A stretch of 64,000 nt of DNA from contig OZ010788.1 of the NCBI GenBank assembly GCA_963932465.1, positions 675,450,484 through 675,514,483 of the forward strand. The letters run 5' to 3'. The notes beneath the pieces are model-generated. The model was not told the origin of the DNA, did not search any database, and saw only the letters and a program-made list of their open reading frames with translations. The position numbers and the translations under genes are program-made. This document shows, piece by piece, positions 23,655-36,426 of the stretch (position 1 is its first letter; every line of letters starts with the position of its first letter). This DNA is from Maratus speciosus (lineage: Eukaryota; Arthropoda; Arachnida; Araneae; Salticidae).

Positions 23655-23848
23655 CCCTTTGCAGTCGATGCCGCCACACTGGCGGCATTTAATTTTAATC
23701 CACAAATGTCACAATGACACCAGTATTTTTAAACAAGATTTTCGGATTCTTATGTACACGAATAAATGCATTTACTTATTTACAAAGAAATTTTATCTTA
23801 AACTCCGGTCCCGTTGTGACATGGGAGGAGTATTTCGACCGTTAAGGG
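23655..23848. mobile_element. piggyBac-like MITE, 194 bp
   Basis: It begins CCCTTTGCAGTCG after TTAA (23,651-23,654) and ends CGACCGTTAAGGG before TTAT, a one-base decay of TTAA. An internal GCCGCC/GGCGGC hairpin lies near 23,670-23,685. Confidence 0.65.
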
Positions 23849-23869
23849 TTATGTAAATTTGCAAATTTT

Positions 23870-24085
23870 GCATATTACACAAATAGCTGTGTATTTTTCA
23901 TATTACACCGAAATATGTGTAAGAATATTACACAGATATATGCGTAAAAAAAGAATATGACACAAAAATATACGTGCGGATTTTACGCAGCATGTGTAAG
24001 AATAGAATATTACAAATATTACACAGGATTATGTGTAAGAACAGAATATTACACAGAAATAGGTGTATACTTATGTGACTATCGA
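23870..24085. repeat. degenerate tandem repeat of ATATTACACA units
   Basis: Roughly 30-bp units built from ATATTACACAGAAATATGTG and GTAAGAACAGA-like segments, with many changes between units. Confidence 0.65.
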
Positions 24086-24089
24086 TACT

Positions 24090-24872
24090 TGAAAACCTGA
24101 CTTGTGTAATAGTAGCTGATTGGTCAAGATGGTGCTTTGGACAGTTGCAGTCCCCCAGTTCGTATCCCCTTTCGGTAAGTACTGCTTGTTTACTGTAGAT
24201 TGAATTAAATAGATAATTTCTCATCTTGATGTGGATGTAGCTTTGAAAACTTATAACTGAAACTGATAGAAAAAAAATCCTACAAAAATAGTACTGGCGT
24301 CACAATTTCCGTATTTTAACGAAATTTTATTTTACAGTATATTTATTTAGATTATCCAGGTTATTCGCATAAATTGTGCATACGATTAGGACTTCAAAAG
24401 AACTCTAACAGAGAGATGGCATGCAGTAAACATAATTTCAGATGATCTTGTTTGTATATAAATTAAGGTTACACTGTTTTATGTTCTTGAAAGAAATTTA
24501 CTGGAAAGAGAATAAACACACGAAGTACATGAGTTTTCTCTGCATGCAAATTTGTTTGCGACCAATATTTAGGTCAAAATTTACATAAACTATAAGGTTA
24601 TGTACTATGAATGGATTTTCAACGCCATTAAAAAAATTGTTTTTATTAATTATTATTCCGTTTTGTCCTGACATCAGTTACTTGAAAATTCCATACATAA
24701 AAATTAAATTAAAATTCGGATTGGATATCCGTGGGGGAAGGGGGGGGGGAAGAGGACTTAGACCCTTGAATGGCATAAGGGATGTCTCTAGGAGGAACGT
24801 CATTTCAAAACTTTCTTAGGAGAGCGGGCGGGAGGCAGCTGTTCCCATAGCCCTCACCGGACGGCGCCCTTG
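24090..24872. other. unassigned DNA with a G run
   Basis: No gene seen. A purine-rich stretch lies at 24,731-24,756. A GC-rich stretch lies at 24,820-24,872, just outside the hAT-like end at 24,881. Confidence 0.4.
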
Positions 24873-25064
24873 CCCTAAACCACCCATACTCAACCTTTTT
24901 CTACCGCGGGCCACAAACACCTGTTTTTGATGTTAGGCAGGCCGGAGAGGTAAAATGTATAAAAATATAGATGTTGGTAATTGAAAAAGTGTCCATTAAA
25001 TAGAGGTGTCCGCTACTCGGGAGTGTCCGCGTTATGGAGGATTTACTGTCGTAAGATAATATAA

Positions 25065-26025
25065 TCCCAACAAAAAGTTTTCGGTAAAAAAAAAAAAAAA
25101 GCGCCAAGTTCTCCTTAATGTTTTGGCCAGAAAAAGTAGTGATATCTGAAGTTCGCACAAGTTAAAAGCCAAACATCCCAAATCTTTCATTGAAAATGGC
25201 TTCCTGCGACTTGGCCGTTAATGCCTTCTATAGCATTTCAAAATTAATGATTGGAAATTACGCATTTATGAATTATTTAAATATAAAAGTAATATTAGAA
25301 TGCAAAGAGGCAAATTCACATAAAGACATTATAAGTAAAAGATTTCTGAGAACTACCATTCAGTTTCAACAAACATTAGTTTTGATTACAGATCATTTAG
25401 TCCACTTGTGGTTTAATTGCCATTTTGTACGGTCTAAAGCTAAAATCATTAACGTAAAACCCAAGAAATGAAACAAAATTTACTTACTTCAAATCTCACA
25501 ATATGTTACATTATATTTTATTGTATAATATTGAAATTTTGTGTATTAACGAAAGAGATTTTTTTCGTTTGAACATTTATTATAGTTTGTTTGCATACAG
25601 TAAGAGGTATTCGATTTATAAACTGTTAAAAGCTGATACTAATTATGTTTTAGCAATTAGGGATATTATCTCCTGAATACAAGTATTTTGTTATTTTTAA
25701 CTTCTAAGCATTTAAATATACTGAAGTGGTTTAAATGCTTTTTTCAAATGTGCATTTTATTTCTGTACTCTGTGCCACAAAATGCCTAAAATAATCAAAT
25801 AATAATCAATAGTAGTTGGCATGTAGCTCATTTGTACATATTTTAAATTTTGAAAAACTCTCTCGAAGGCATTAACGGCCAAGTCGCAGGAAGCCATTTT
25901 CAATGAAAGATTTGGGATGTTTGGCTTTTAACTTGTGCGAACTTCAGATATCACTACTTTTTCTGGCCGAAACATTAAGGAGAACTTGGCGCTTTTTTTT
26001 TTTTACCGAAAACTTTTTGTTGGGA
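25065..26025. mobile_element. foldback element at the head of unit A
   Basis: Arms of about 163 bp (25,065-25,228 and 25,865-26,025) are inverted copies: TCCCAACAAAAAGTTTTCGG at the outer tip, CTTGGCCGTTAATGCCTTC at the inner end. The equivalents lie at 30,408-31,362 and 35,472-36,426. Because the arms mirror each other, the same artificial frame appears on both strands in units B and C. Confidence 0.85.
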
Positions 26026-27740
26026 TATCACTACTTTTTGTATGTTTTTTCAAGTTTGTTATTCTAAACTATACTAATATGAAAAAACTTAAATTTCGGT
26101 ACTTTTATATTAGCGTGGAGCAAATCTCCTCATTAGCCTTTTGTTTTTTCGCCAATAGCAGTTTTCATTTTTCACATGTGTAAATTAGAAACAATGCTTT
26201 GATTTTCAAATAAAATATTTTGGTTTATGTTATTATTTCTTATTTATTTATTTATTTATTTCTATGTTAAATATTCTATTAAATAAAATGAGGGAAATGC
26301 ATCTATTTTAAATGAGATGACTGAAAAGTATATATCTTTAAATGAAATGAATGCAATATAAACAATGGAGTCGGGAAGAGTATTTGGCGATTTGCCACTT
26401 GCGCCCGGCTAACATAAAAATACCTAAATTTATTTTATTGAGCTTTACAAATTTATACTTTATTTCTTTTTATATTAAAGTACTAGCCGCCTCTAGCAAG
26501 CAGTATTTTTCGTATTAATTCCATGTTAAACGTTGCATCATGTTACTGTTATTCATAATTTAATTTACTTGCCCATTCTTTCGCAAAGTCGGAAGCTTTT
26601 GATAGAGAAATCAAAAACTCTTTACGATCATGGAAGCACATCATATATTTTGTGTTGTTATGTATTTCATCTTTCGTGACAATTATCTCTTAACTCACTT
26701 ATGCATGTTTCCTTAGCAGTTACGATTCGTTCTCTAATGCGGAAATTTTTAATTCTATTAAGTAATATTTTCTAATTGGGCTCACTTCCAATTGTTGTAT
26801 TTTAACTGATACGAATGGGTACAAGTGAAATGGTTCTTATGCAATCCTTTGACAATATCTGCATTTGCATTAAGCCATATTGATGCTAATATCCTTTTGT
26901 TTCACGTTAACCTTTTCAATAAAGTCGATTACGGAAGAATAGAAGGTCTACCGGCTCATTGCCATGATCCATTTGAAAATCTATCATTCTTCTCATCTGA
27001 TCGTGTTGAAGAATTAGTCAATGTGCCATGGTTTTAAGATTTTAGCTAATTTTATTCGAAACCTGAAAACTAAAATGCGAGGAACCGGATTATAGAAGAT
27101 TCATTCTAACGCACATATCGATTAATAGGTTACATATTATAGAATTATACTATTATCATAAGGAGAACTGGCAATTTCAATGCTTTAATAGTTTACGTAA
27201 ATTCTCTTTATATAATACAGAAGTTTTAGCAGTGTAAAGATTAACAACATAGTCACAGTAAGTATAATAACAGTACAATATAATAACAATAGAAGAGGTT
27301 TTGGGCAGTGACGAAACTCTTAACACTTTGGAAATATTAGTACGTTATATCATTTAACTATTCAGATGATATGCGGAAAAATAAAAATAGATGGCTCGCA
27401 TTAATAATTAACTCATTGAAAAATAGCCACTAGCTTCAAATATTCGCCAAGCTTGGCGACCTTTAGCGTGTCGCCAAAGTTGGTAATATACCATGTCAAT
27501 TCTCAAATCAGGCGAAGAAAAATGTTATGTTTATTCTGACGTCATAATGATGCATATGTATTATGTATTATACACATACCTATAATATATATGAATCAAA
27601 TGTATTACGTATTATATGCATATGCATAAGTTCATTAACATCACTAAAACGCACTTAAAGGAGTAGTGTTCCATAAATAGTAGGGATAATTGCCAGATTG
27701 ACTAGAGTGCTATTGAGATTAGAATTCCGACATTTATAAT

Positions 27741-28136
27741 AGACCGGGAGGCGTCTGCACACACCATCACCTCACCGAGTTTACAGCTGAAATTTTAGGA
27801 TTAGTTAAAACTAGATTAGCATATTTAAATGCAACTAGTCTGTTAAGTCATATCTTACTAGAAACCACCTGAAGACCTAATTTTAGTGGTTAACTGATAG
27901 GTTTACTATTGTATTTTCCTGCAACCAAAAGTTTGGAAACATGGAGGAATGGGTGGAGGAAAACACAATGGAAAATCCACCAATTAATCCGTAAAATCGG
28001 GTCTGTAGGTGGTTTTCAGAAAGATATGACTTGGCAGACCAGTTACATTTCAATACGCTAATCGATATTTAACTAATCCTAAAATTTCAGCCGTCAACTC
28101 GATGAGGTGATGATCTATGCAGACGCCTCCCGGTCT
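27741..28136. mobile_element. MITE with ~70-bp TIR, unit A copy
   Basis: AGACCGGGAGGCGTCTGCA at the left is mirrored at the right, and the inverted match continues into AAATTTTAGGATTAGTTAA. Orthologous copies lie at 33,103-33,499 and 61,811-62,207, so it predates the tandem duplication. Confidence 0.8.
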
Positions 28137-28148
28137 TTAATAAAATTT

Positions 28149-28440
28149 ATGGTACTTGTTAGTTATCCCGTCGACCAATTCGCCAAATTATATAAATTTC
28201 CAAACCACTCGCCAAATTGTACAAATTAACATAAATTTTTATTTTAAATAATGAAAGAAAAATTAAAGTAGTATAACATTAATAAAAATACTAATAAAAC
28301 GTCGAAATAAAAATCACTTGATGACGTGACGTAAACACGTGTTAGTCAAGTGAATGTGGCATTTACGATCAATCATTATTGGCATTTAATCTTACAATTT
28401 GGCGACAGTAATTTGGTCGACGGGATAACTAACAAGTACC
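28149..28440. mobile_element. ~290-bp MITE present only in unit A
   Basis: The TIR GGTACTTGTTAGTTATCCCG is perfect at both ends and continues into TCGACCAA. It splits the sequence TAATAAAATTTGTTTT, which is intact in units B (AAATTT at 33,506-33,511) and C (62,214 region). AAATTT is duplicated (28,143-28,148 and 28,441-28,446), implying a 6-bp TSD. Confidence 0.85.
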
Positions 28441-29825
28441 AAATTTGTTTTAAGGAAGTAAAAGATAGAAAGATGGACAGATAAACTGAAAGATTTGCCT
28501 TATTAAGATTTTTGTAAAAACATATAAAAATTCATTCAGCTTGAAATCATGTAACACCTTTATAACTCAGACTAATTTTCTGTAATCGAGTTTTGGCGAC
28601 CGACATATCTTATCTATAACTATAATCTTTCTTTTACAGATTTTAAAATTAACAATAAATTAACAGTAAGTAGGCTAATAATACAATATAATAACATTAG
28701 AAGCGGACTTCGGACGCCGCATCTGTCGCACATCGTTAAAGACACATCGTTAGTTACACACTTCATTTAATTAAAAGGAGATTTTTAAATTTTCATATGG
28801 AATTAGGATATTTTTCCACTATAGGGACCTTTAAATTTTTTTAAAATCTTGGCGCAATACGGACTTCAGAAACTGAGATATGTTGCCAAATGATATAAAC
28901 AACTATGAAAACAAACCTGTTGAACTTTTATGTTATTTATGGTATTTATATACATATAAACATTTTATTTATACATGTATAAAATATTATTTTTTATATA
29001 CAAATTATTTATGTTGGTATATAAAAATAAATAAACGGGTTCCTTACATTAAATAAATTGTATACATAGGGAAAAAATTGCTTGTGTATATGACACAGTA
29101 AATAGGTTGCCAGAAAATACGTTATTATCAAATTTCTTTTCTCGTCAAGGCTATTTTCTGTATTTCGCCAAGGCTACTATATCGGAAACGTACCGAATTG
29201 CGGTTTATATTTTATTAAATGTTTTATTGTTTTAATATCGTAAATATATCATAATCTATACTGATTAAAATTTTTAGGTATATTCATTTTTTCTACTTAA
29301 CAAACATCTTTGGAAAAGCATATATATAAAATGTTATTCTGCTTGAAATCACGTGATTCTCTTCAAAACTCTGTTAATCGAGTTTTTGCGACCAACATTG
29401 GCACAATTGAATGTGTTAAGGAACTGTTTACAGCCAAATGAACACCCCCCTGTTTGAAGGGTTTAGAGGCGGAAATTCTGTGTTTTCAGATTTTTCTGGT
29501 TAATTGTGCTACAAACCCGACTTACTTGTGAAATTTCATGATTCTACGACTTTTAGAAGTACTTTAGTTATTTGATGATGCGAAGTGAGTCAGTGACAAA
29601 AAAGCGCTTTTTCTGAATTTAATATTTCGAAAACTACTAAATATAGAAACATGAAATCGTGGAACCTTAGTTCAGTTTGACCATACGAACATGTGTATAA
29701 AAGAAAAATTTCTATATCTCTCTCTAAACCGGAGTTATGAGGGGGTGAAAAGTATGCCGAAATGGTTCAGGAAAAGGTAGCTTACGGCTTGTGCGAACTT
29801 GGCGGACGCACTGCCGTGCTCCCAG

Positions 29826-30404
29826 ATTAGAATAACAAAGCAACATAACAATGTTGATATCATTAGTAGAAATTAACATTTCTCGTTGAAGAAATGTCAG
29901 CAAAAACTTTTAACACCACTATTTTCAAACAATAAACTTCGTGGTAAAGTTCTATTGAAAATGTATCGAGATAATGTACAGAAATTTATTGTTTAAAAAT
30001 AGGGATGCAAACACTTTTTAGTGCCAATATTTTCCACGACAAACGTGCAACCCTTAAAAGCAGTATCAGTTATATACTAATAAGCATGAAATGTAATTAT
30101 GTAACAATGGAGGATTTTAAAGTTAAAAAAGAAAAACAGGAAAAAGTCTTAAATTTACCTGTCTCTTTTTCTCAATTTGAAAACATTTCATAATTTTTAT
30201 TAATTGTAAGACTATATATTATTGCAAATTTAATTAATTCAGAATAATGTTTGATTAGTGTTGAAGACCAAGAAATGCATAGATTACTATAGCGCAAACC
30301 GGAGTACGTGCAAAAAGAAATTTGGAGTAACAGCGTTTAAGATGTTTTAACATAATTTTAAATTCATTATAACAGAACAGATTTTGTATTCTCCTGGAAA
30401 TATG
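29826..30404. repeat. 579-bp linker between units A and B
   Basis: Runs from ATTAGAATAACAAAGC to the start of unit B. It is repeated without visible change in the following linker (34,890-35,468), but is absent before unit A and after unit C. A 62-residue frame (30,005-30,193) is identical in both linkers and resembles nothing I know. Confidence 0.8.
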
Positions 30405-30407
30405 TAA

Positions 30408-31362
30408 TCCCAACAAAAAGTTTTCGGTAAAAAAAAGAAAAAAGGGCCAAGTTCTCCTTAATGTTTCAGCCAGAAAAAGTAGTGATATCTGAAGTTCGCA
30501 CAAGTTAAAAGCCAAACATCCCAAATCTTTCATTGAAAATGGCTTCCTGCGACTTGGCCGTTAATGCCTTCCACAGCATTTCAAAATTAATGATTAGAAA
30601 TTTCGCATTTATGAATTATTTAATTTTTAAAAGTAATATTAGAATGCAAATGGGCAAATTCACATAAAGACATTATAAGTAAAAGATTTCTGATAAATAC
30701 CATCCAGTTGCAACAAATATTAGTTTGATTACAGATCATTTAGTCCACTGGTGGTTTAATTGCCATTTTGCACGGTCTAAAGCTAAAGTCATTAACGTAA
30801 AACCCAAGAAATAAAACAAAATTTACTTACTTCAAATCTCTCTATATGTTACATAATATTTTATTGTATAATATTGAAATCTTGTGCATTGACGAAAGAG
30901 ATTTTTTTCGTTTGAACATTTATTATAGTTTGTTCGCATACATTAAGAGGTATTCGATTTATAAACTGTTAAAAGCTGATACTAATTATGTTTTAGCAAT
31001 TAGAGATATTATCTTCCGAAACAAGTATTTTGTTATTTTTAACTTCTAAGTATTTAAATAGACTGAAGTGGTTTAAATGCTTTTTTTAAATGTGTAATTT
31101 ATTTCTGTACTTTGTGCAACAAAATGCCTAAAATAATGAAAAAATGTAGTTGGCATGTAGCTCATTTGTACATACTTTAAAATTTGAAAAACCCTCTCGA
31201 AGGCATTAACGGCCAAGTCGCAGGAAGCCATTTTCAATGAAAGATTTGGGATGTTTGGCTTTTAACTTGTGCGAACTTCAGATATCACTACTTTTTCTGG
31301 CTGAAACATTAAGGAGAACTTGGCCCTTTTTTCTTTTTTTTACCGAAAACTTTTTGTTGGGA
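30408..31362. mobile_element. foldback element, unit B copy
   Basis: Same structure as 25,065-26,025, with mirrored arms at each end. Mirror-image open frames (30,255-30,533 minus and 31,237-31,524 plus) share their first 42 residues purely because of the inverted arms. Confidence 0.85.
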
Positions 31363-33102
31363 TATCACTACTTTTTGTATGTTTTTTCATTTTTTTTCCT
31401 AAACTATATTAATAAAAAAAAAAACAAACTTAAATTTTGGTACTTTTATGTTAGCCGGGAGCAAATCTCCTCATTAGCATTTTGTTTTTTCGCCAATAGC
31501 AGTTTTCATTTTTCACATGTGTAAATTAGTAACAATGGTTTGATTTTTCAAATAAAATATTTTGGTTTACGTTATTATTTCTTATTTATTTATTTATTTA
31601 TTTCTATGTTACATATTCTATTAAATAAAATGAGGAAAATGCATTTATTTTAAATGAGATGACTGAAAAGTTTATATTTTTAAATGAAATGAATGCAATA
31701 TGAACAATAGAGTTAGGAACAGTATTTGGCGATTTGCCACTCGCGCCCGGCTAACATAAAAATACCTAAATTTATTTTATTGAGCTTTACAAATTTATAC
31801 TTTATTTCTTTTGGTATTAAAGTACTAGCCGCCTCTAGCAAGCAGTATTTGCTCTATTAATTGCATGTTAAACGTTGCATCATATTACTGTTATTCATAA
31901 TTTACTTGCCCATTATTTTGCCAAGTCGGAAGCTTTTGATACAGAAATCAAGAACTCTTTACGATCATGGAAGCACATCATATATTTTGTGTTGTTATGT
32001 ATTTCATCTTTCATGACAAATATCTCTTAACTCACTTATTCATGTCTCCTTATCAGTTACGATTCGTTCTCTAATGCGGAAATTTTTAATCCTATTAAGT
32101 GATCGTTTCTAATTGGGCTCACTGCCAGTTGTTGTATTTTAACTGTTACGATTGGGTACAAGTGAAATGGTTCTTATGAAATCCTTTGACAATATCTGCA
32201 TTTACATTAAACCATATTGATGCTAATATCTTTTTGTTTCACGTTAACATTTTCAATAGACTCGATTACGGAAGAATAGAAGGTCTACGGGCTCACTGCC
32301 ATTGATCCATTTGAAAATCTATCTTTCTTTTCATCTAATCTTTTTGAGGAATTAGCCAATGTGCCATGGTTTTAAGATTTTAGCTAATTTTATTCGAAAC
32401 CTGAAAACTAAAATGCGAAGAACCGGAATATAGAAGATTCATTCTAACGTAAATATCTATTAACAGGTTACATATTATAGAATTATAATAATCATAAGGA
32501 GAACTGGCAGTTTCGGTGCTTTAATAGTTTCCGTAAATTCTCTTTATATAATACAGAAGTTTTAGCAGAGTAAAGATTAACAACATAGTCACAGTAAATA
32601 TAATAACAGTGCAATATGATAACAATGGCAGAGGTTTTGTGGAGTGACGAAACTATTGGCACTTTTGAAATATTCGTACGTTATACCATTTAACTATTCA
32701 GTTGATATGCGGAAAAATATAAATAGATGGCTCGTATTAATAATTAACTCATTGAAAAATAGCCACTAGCGTCAAATACTCGCCAAGCTTGTCAACATTT
32801 AGCGAAGTGTCGCCAAATTTGGTAATATATCATATGGATTCTCAAATTTGGCGACAAAAAATGCTTTGTTTGTTCTGACGTCATAATGATGCATATGTAT
32901 TATGTATTATACACATACCTATAATATGTATGATGCAAATGTATTACGTATTGTATGCATATGTATTATATGTATGATTCCTATGCATAAAGTTCATTAA
33001 CATCACTAAAACGCACTTAAAGGAATAGTGTTCCATAAATAGTAGGGATATTTGCCAGATTGACTAGAGTGCTATTGAGATTAGAATTCCGACATTTATA
33101 AT

Positions 33103-33499
33103 AGACCGGGAGGCGTCTGCACACACCATCACCTCATCGAGATTACAGCCGAAATTTTAGGATTAGTCAAAACTAGATTAGCATATTAAAATCCAACTGG
33201 TCTGTTAATTCATGTCTTGGTAGAAACCACCTGAAGGCCTAATTTTAGTGGTTGACTGATAGGTTTACTATTGTATTTTTCTGCGTACAAAAGTATGGAA
33301 ACATGGAGGAATGGGTGCAGGAAAACACAATGGAAAATCCACCAATCAACCCGGTAAAATCAGGTCTGTAGGTGGTTTCCACAAAGATATGACTTGGCAG
33401 ACCATTTACATTTTAATACGCTAATCGATTTTTAACTAATCCTAAAATTTCAGCCGTCAACTCGATGAGGTGATGATCTGTGCAGACGCCTCCCGGTCT
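33103..33499. mobile_element. GACCGGGAGG MITE, unit B copy
   Basis: Orthologue of 27,741-28,136. It ends a few bases before the inferred crossover point. Confidence 0.8.
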
Positions 33500-34889
33500 T
33501 TAATAAAATTTGTTTTAAGGAAGTAAAAGATAGAAAGATGGACAGATAAACTGAAAGATTTGCCTTATTAAGATTTTTGTAAAAACATATAAAAATTCAT
33601 TCAGCTTGAAATCATGTAACACCTTTATAACTCAGACTAATTTTCTGTAATCGAGTTTTGGCGACCAACATATCTTATCTATAACTATAATCTTTCTTTT
33701 ACAGATTTAAAATTAACAATAAATTAACAGTAAGTAGGCTAATAATACAATATAATAACATTAGAAGCGGACTTTGGACGCCGCATCTGTCGCACATCGT
33801 TAAAGACACATCGTTAGTTACACACTTCATTTAATTCAAAGGAGATTTTTAAATTTTCATATGGAATTAGGATATTTTTCCACTATAGGGACCTTTAATT
33901 TTTTTTAAAATCTTGGCGCAATACGGACTTCAGAAACTGAGATATGTTGCCAAATGATATAAACAACTATGAAAACAAACCTGTTGAACTTTTATGTTAT
34001 TTATGGTATTTATATACATATAAACATTTTATTTATACATGTATAAAATATTATTTTTTATATACAAATTATTTATGTTGGTATATAAAAATAAATAAAC
34101 GGGTTCCTTACATTAAATAAATTGTATACATAGGGAAAAAATTGCTTGTGTATATGACACAGTAAATAGGTTGCCAGAAAATACGTTATTATCAAATTTC
34201 TTTTCTCGTCAAGGCTATTTTCTGTATTTCGCCAAGGCTACTATATCGGAAACGTACCGAATTGCGGTTTATATTTTATTAAATGTTTTATTGTTTTAAT
34301 ATCGTAAATATATCATAATCTATACTGATTAAAATTTTTAGGTATATTCATTTTTTCTACTTAACAAACATCTTTGGAAAAGCATATATATAAAATGTTA
34401 TTCTGCTTGAAATCACGTGATTCTCTTCAAAACTCTGTTAATCGAGTTTTTGCGACCAACTTTGGCACAATTGAATGTGTTAAGGAACTGTTTACAGCCA
34501 AATGAACACCCTCCTGTTTGAAGGGTTTAGAGGCGGAAATTCTGTGTTTTCAGATTTTTCTGGTTAATTGTGCTACAAACCCGACTTATTTGTGAAATTT
34601 CATGATTCTACGACTTTTAGAAGTACTTTAGTTATTTGATGATGCGAAGTGAGTCAGTGACAAAAAAGCGCTTTTTCTGAATTTAATATTTCGAGAACTA
34701 CTAAATATAGAAACATGAAATCGTGGAACCTTAGTTCAGTTTGACCATACGAACATGTGTATAAAAGAAAAATTTCTATATCTCTCTCTAAACCGGAGTT
34801 ATGAGGGGGTGAAAAGTATGCCGAAATGGTTCAGGAAAAGGTAGCTTACGGCTTGTGCGAACTTGGCGGACGCACTGCCGTGCTCCCAG

Positions 34890-35468
34890 ATTAGAATAAC
34901 AAAGCAACATAACAATGTTGATATCATTAGTAGAAATTAACATTTCTCGTTGAAGAAATGTCAGCAAAAACTTTTAACACCACTATTTTCAAACAATAAA
35001 CTTCGTGGTAAAGTTCTATTGAAAATGTATCGAGATAATGTACAGAAATTTATTGTTTAAAAATAGGGATGCAAACACTTTTTAGTGCCAATATTTTCCA
35101 CGACAAACGTGCAACCCTTAAAAGCAGTATCAGTTATATACTAATAAGCATGAAATGTAATTATGTAACAATGGAGGATTTTAAAGTTAAAAAAGAAAAA
35201 CAGGAAAAAGTCTTAAATTTACCTGTCTCTTTTTCTCAATTTGAAAACATTTCATAATTTTTATTAATTGTAAGACTATATATTATTGCAAATTTAATTA
35301 ATTCAGAATAATGTTTGATTAGTGTTGAAGACCAAGAAATGCATAGATTACTATAGCGCAAACCGGAGTACGTGCAAAAAGAAATTTGGAGTAACAGCGT
35401 TTAAGATGTTTTAACATAATTTTAAATTCATTATAACAGAACAGATTTTGTATTCTCCTGGAAATATG
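34890..35468. repeat. 579-bp linker between units B and C
   Basis: Second copy of the linker at 29,826-30,404. Near identity implies a recent tandem duplication. Confidence 0.8.
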
Positions 35469-35471
35469 TAA

Positions 35472-36426
35472 TCCCAACAAAAAGTTTTCGGTAAAAAAAA
35501 GAAAAAAGGGCCAAGTTCTCCTTAATGTTTCAGCCAGAAAAAGTAGTGATATCTGAAGTTCGCACAAGTTAAAAGCCAAACATCCCAAATCTTTCATTGA
35601 AAATGGCTTCCTGCGACTTGGCCGTTAATGCCTTCCACAGCATTTCAAAATTAATGATTAGAAATTTCGCATTTATGAATTATTTAATTTTTAAAAGTAA
35701 TATTAGAATGCAAATGGGCAAATTCACATAAAGACATTATAAGTAAAAGATTTCTGATAAATACCATCCAGTTGCAACAAATATTAGTTTGATTACAGAT
35801 CATTTAGTCCACTGGTGGTTTAATTGCCATTTTGCACGGTCTAAAGCTAAAGTCATTAACGTAAAACCCAAGAAATAAAACAAAATTTACTTACTTCAAA
35901 TCTCTCTATATGTTACATAATATTTTATTGTATAATATTGAAATCTTGTGCATTGACGAAAGAGATTTTTTTCGTTTGAACATTTATTATAGTTTGTTCG
36001 CATACATTAAGAGGTATTCGATTTATAAACTGTTAAAAGCTGATACTAATTATGTTTTAGCAATTAGAGATATTATCTTCCGAAACAAGTATTTTGTTAT
36101 TTTTAACTTCTAAGTATTTAAATAGACTGAAGTGGTTTAAATGCTTTTTTTAAATGTGTAATTTATTTCTGTACTTTGTGCAACAAAATGCCTAAAATAA
36201 TGAAAAAATGTAGTTGGCATGTAGCTCATTTGTACATACTTTAAAATTTGAAAAACCCTCTCGAAGGCATTAACGGCCAAGTCGCACGAAGCCATTTTCA
36301 ATGAAAGATTTGGGATGTTTGGCTTTTAACTTGTGCGAACTTCAGATATCACTACTTTTTCTGGCTGAAACATTAAGGAGAACTTGGCCCTTTTTTCTTT
36401 TTTTTACCGAAAACTTTTTGTTGGGA
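35472..36426. mobile_element. foldback element, unit C copy
   Basis: Same mirrored arms as in units A and B. Confidence 0.85.

Larger units (their letters stand above)
25062..29825 (+). repeat. tandem unit A (first copy)
   Basis: Begins TAATCCCAACAAAAAG and ends GTGCTCCCAG. Order within the unit: a 0.96-kb foldback, a (TTTA)n run near 26,236, about 1.4 kb of unassigned DNA, a 396-bp MITE (27,741-28,136), a 290-bp insertion unique to this copy (28,149-28,440), then a 1.4-kb right part. A 70-residue frame (26,825-27,037, containing a DPFENLSFFSSD stretch) is intact here and frameshifted in copies B and C. I do not recognise it. The right part (28,447-29,825) is almost identical to that of unit B, whereas the left part is clearly diverged. 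Confidence 0.8.
30405..34889 (+). repeat. tandem unit B (middle copy, chimeric)
   Basis: The distance to the matching positions of unit C is 5,064 bp. Left of about 33,500 the sequence follows unit C almost base for base. Right of it, it follows unit A: for example ATCGAGTTTTGGCG and the AACTGTTTACAGCC block agree with A, while C reads ATTGGGTTTTGGCG and lacks the block. It carries the intact empty site ATCTGCAT at 32,194-32,201 that is split in unit C. Confidence 0.85.

Noticed and set aside
30255..31524. 92- and 95-residue frames sharing their N-terminus, and their copies near 35,319-36,588
   Set aside because: They come from the two mirrored arms of the foldback element, so the identity is structural and not evidence of coding.
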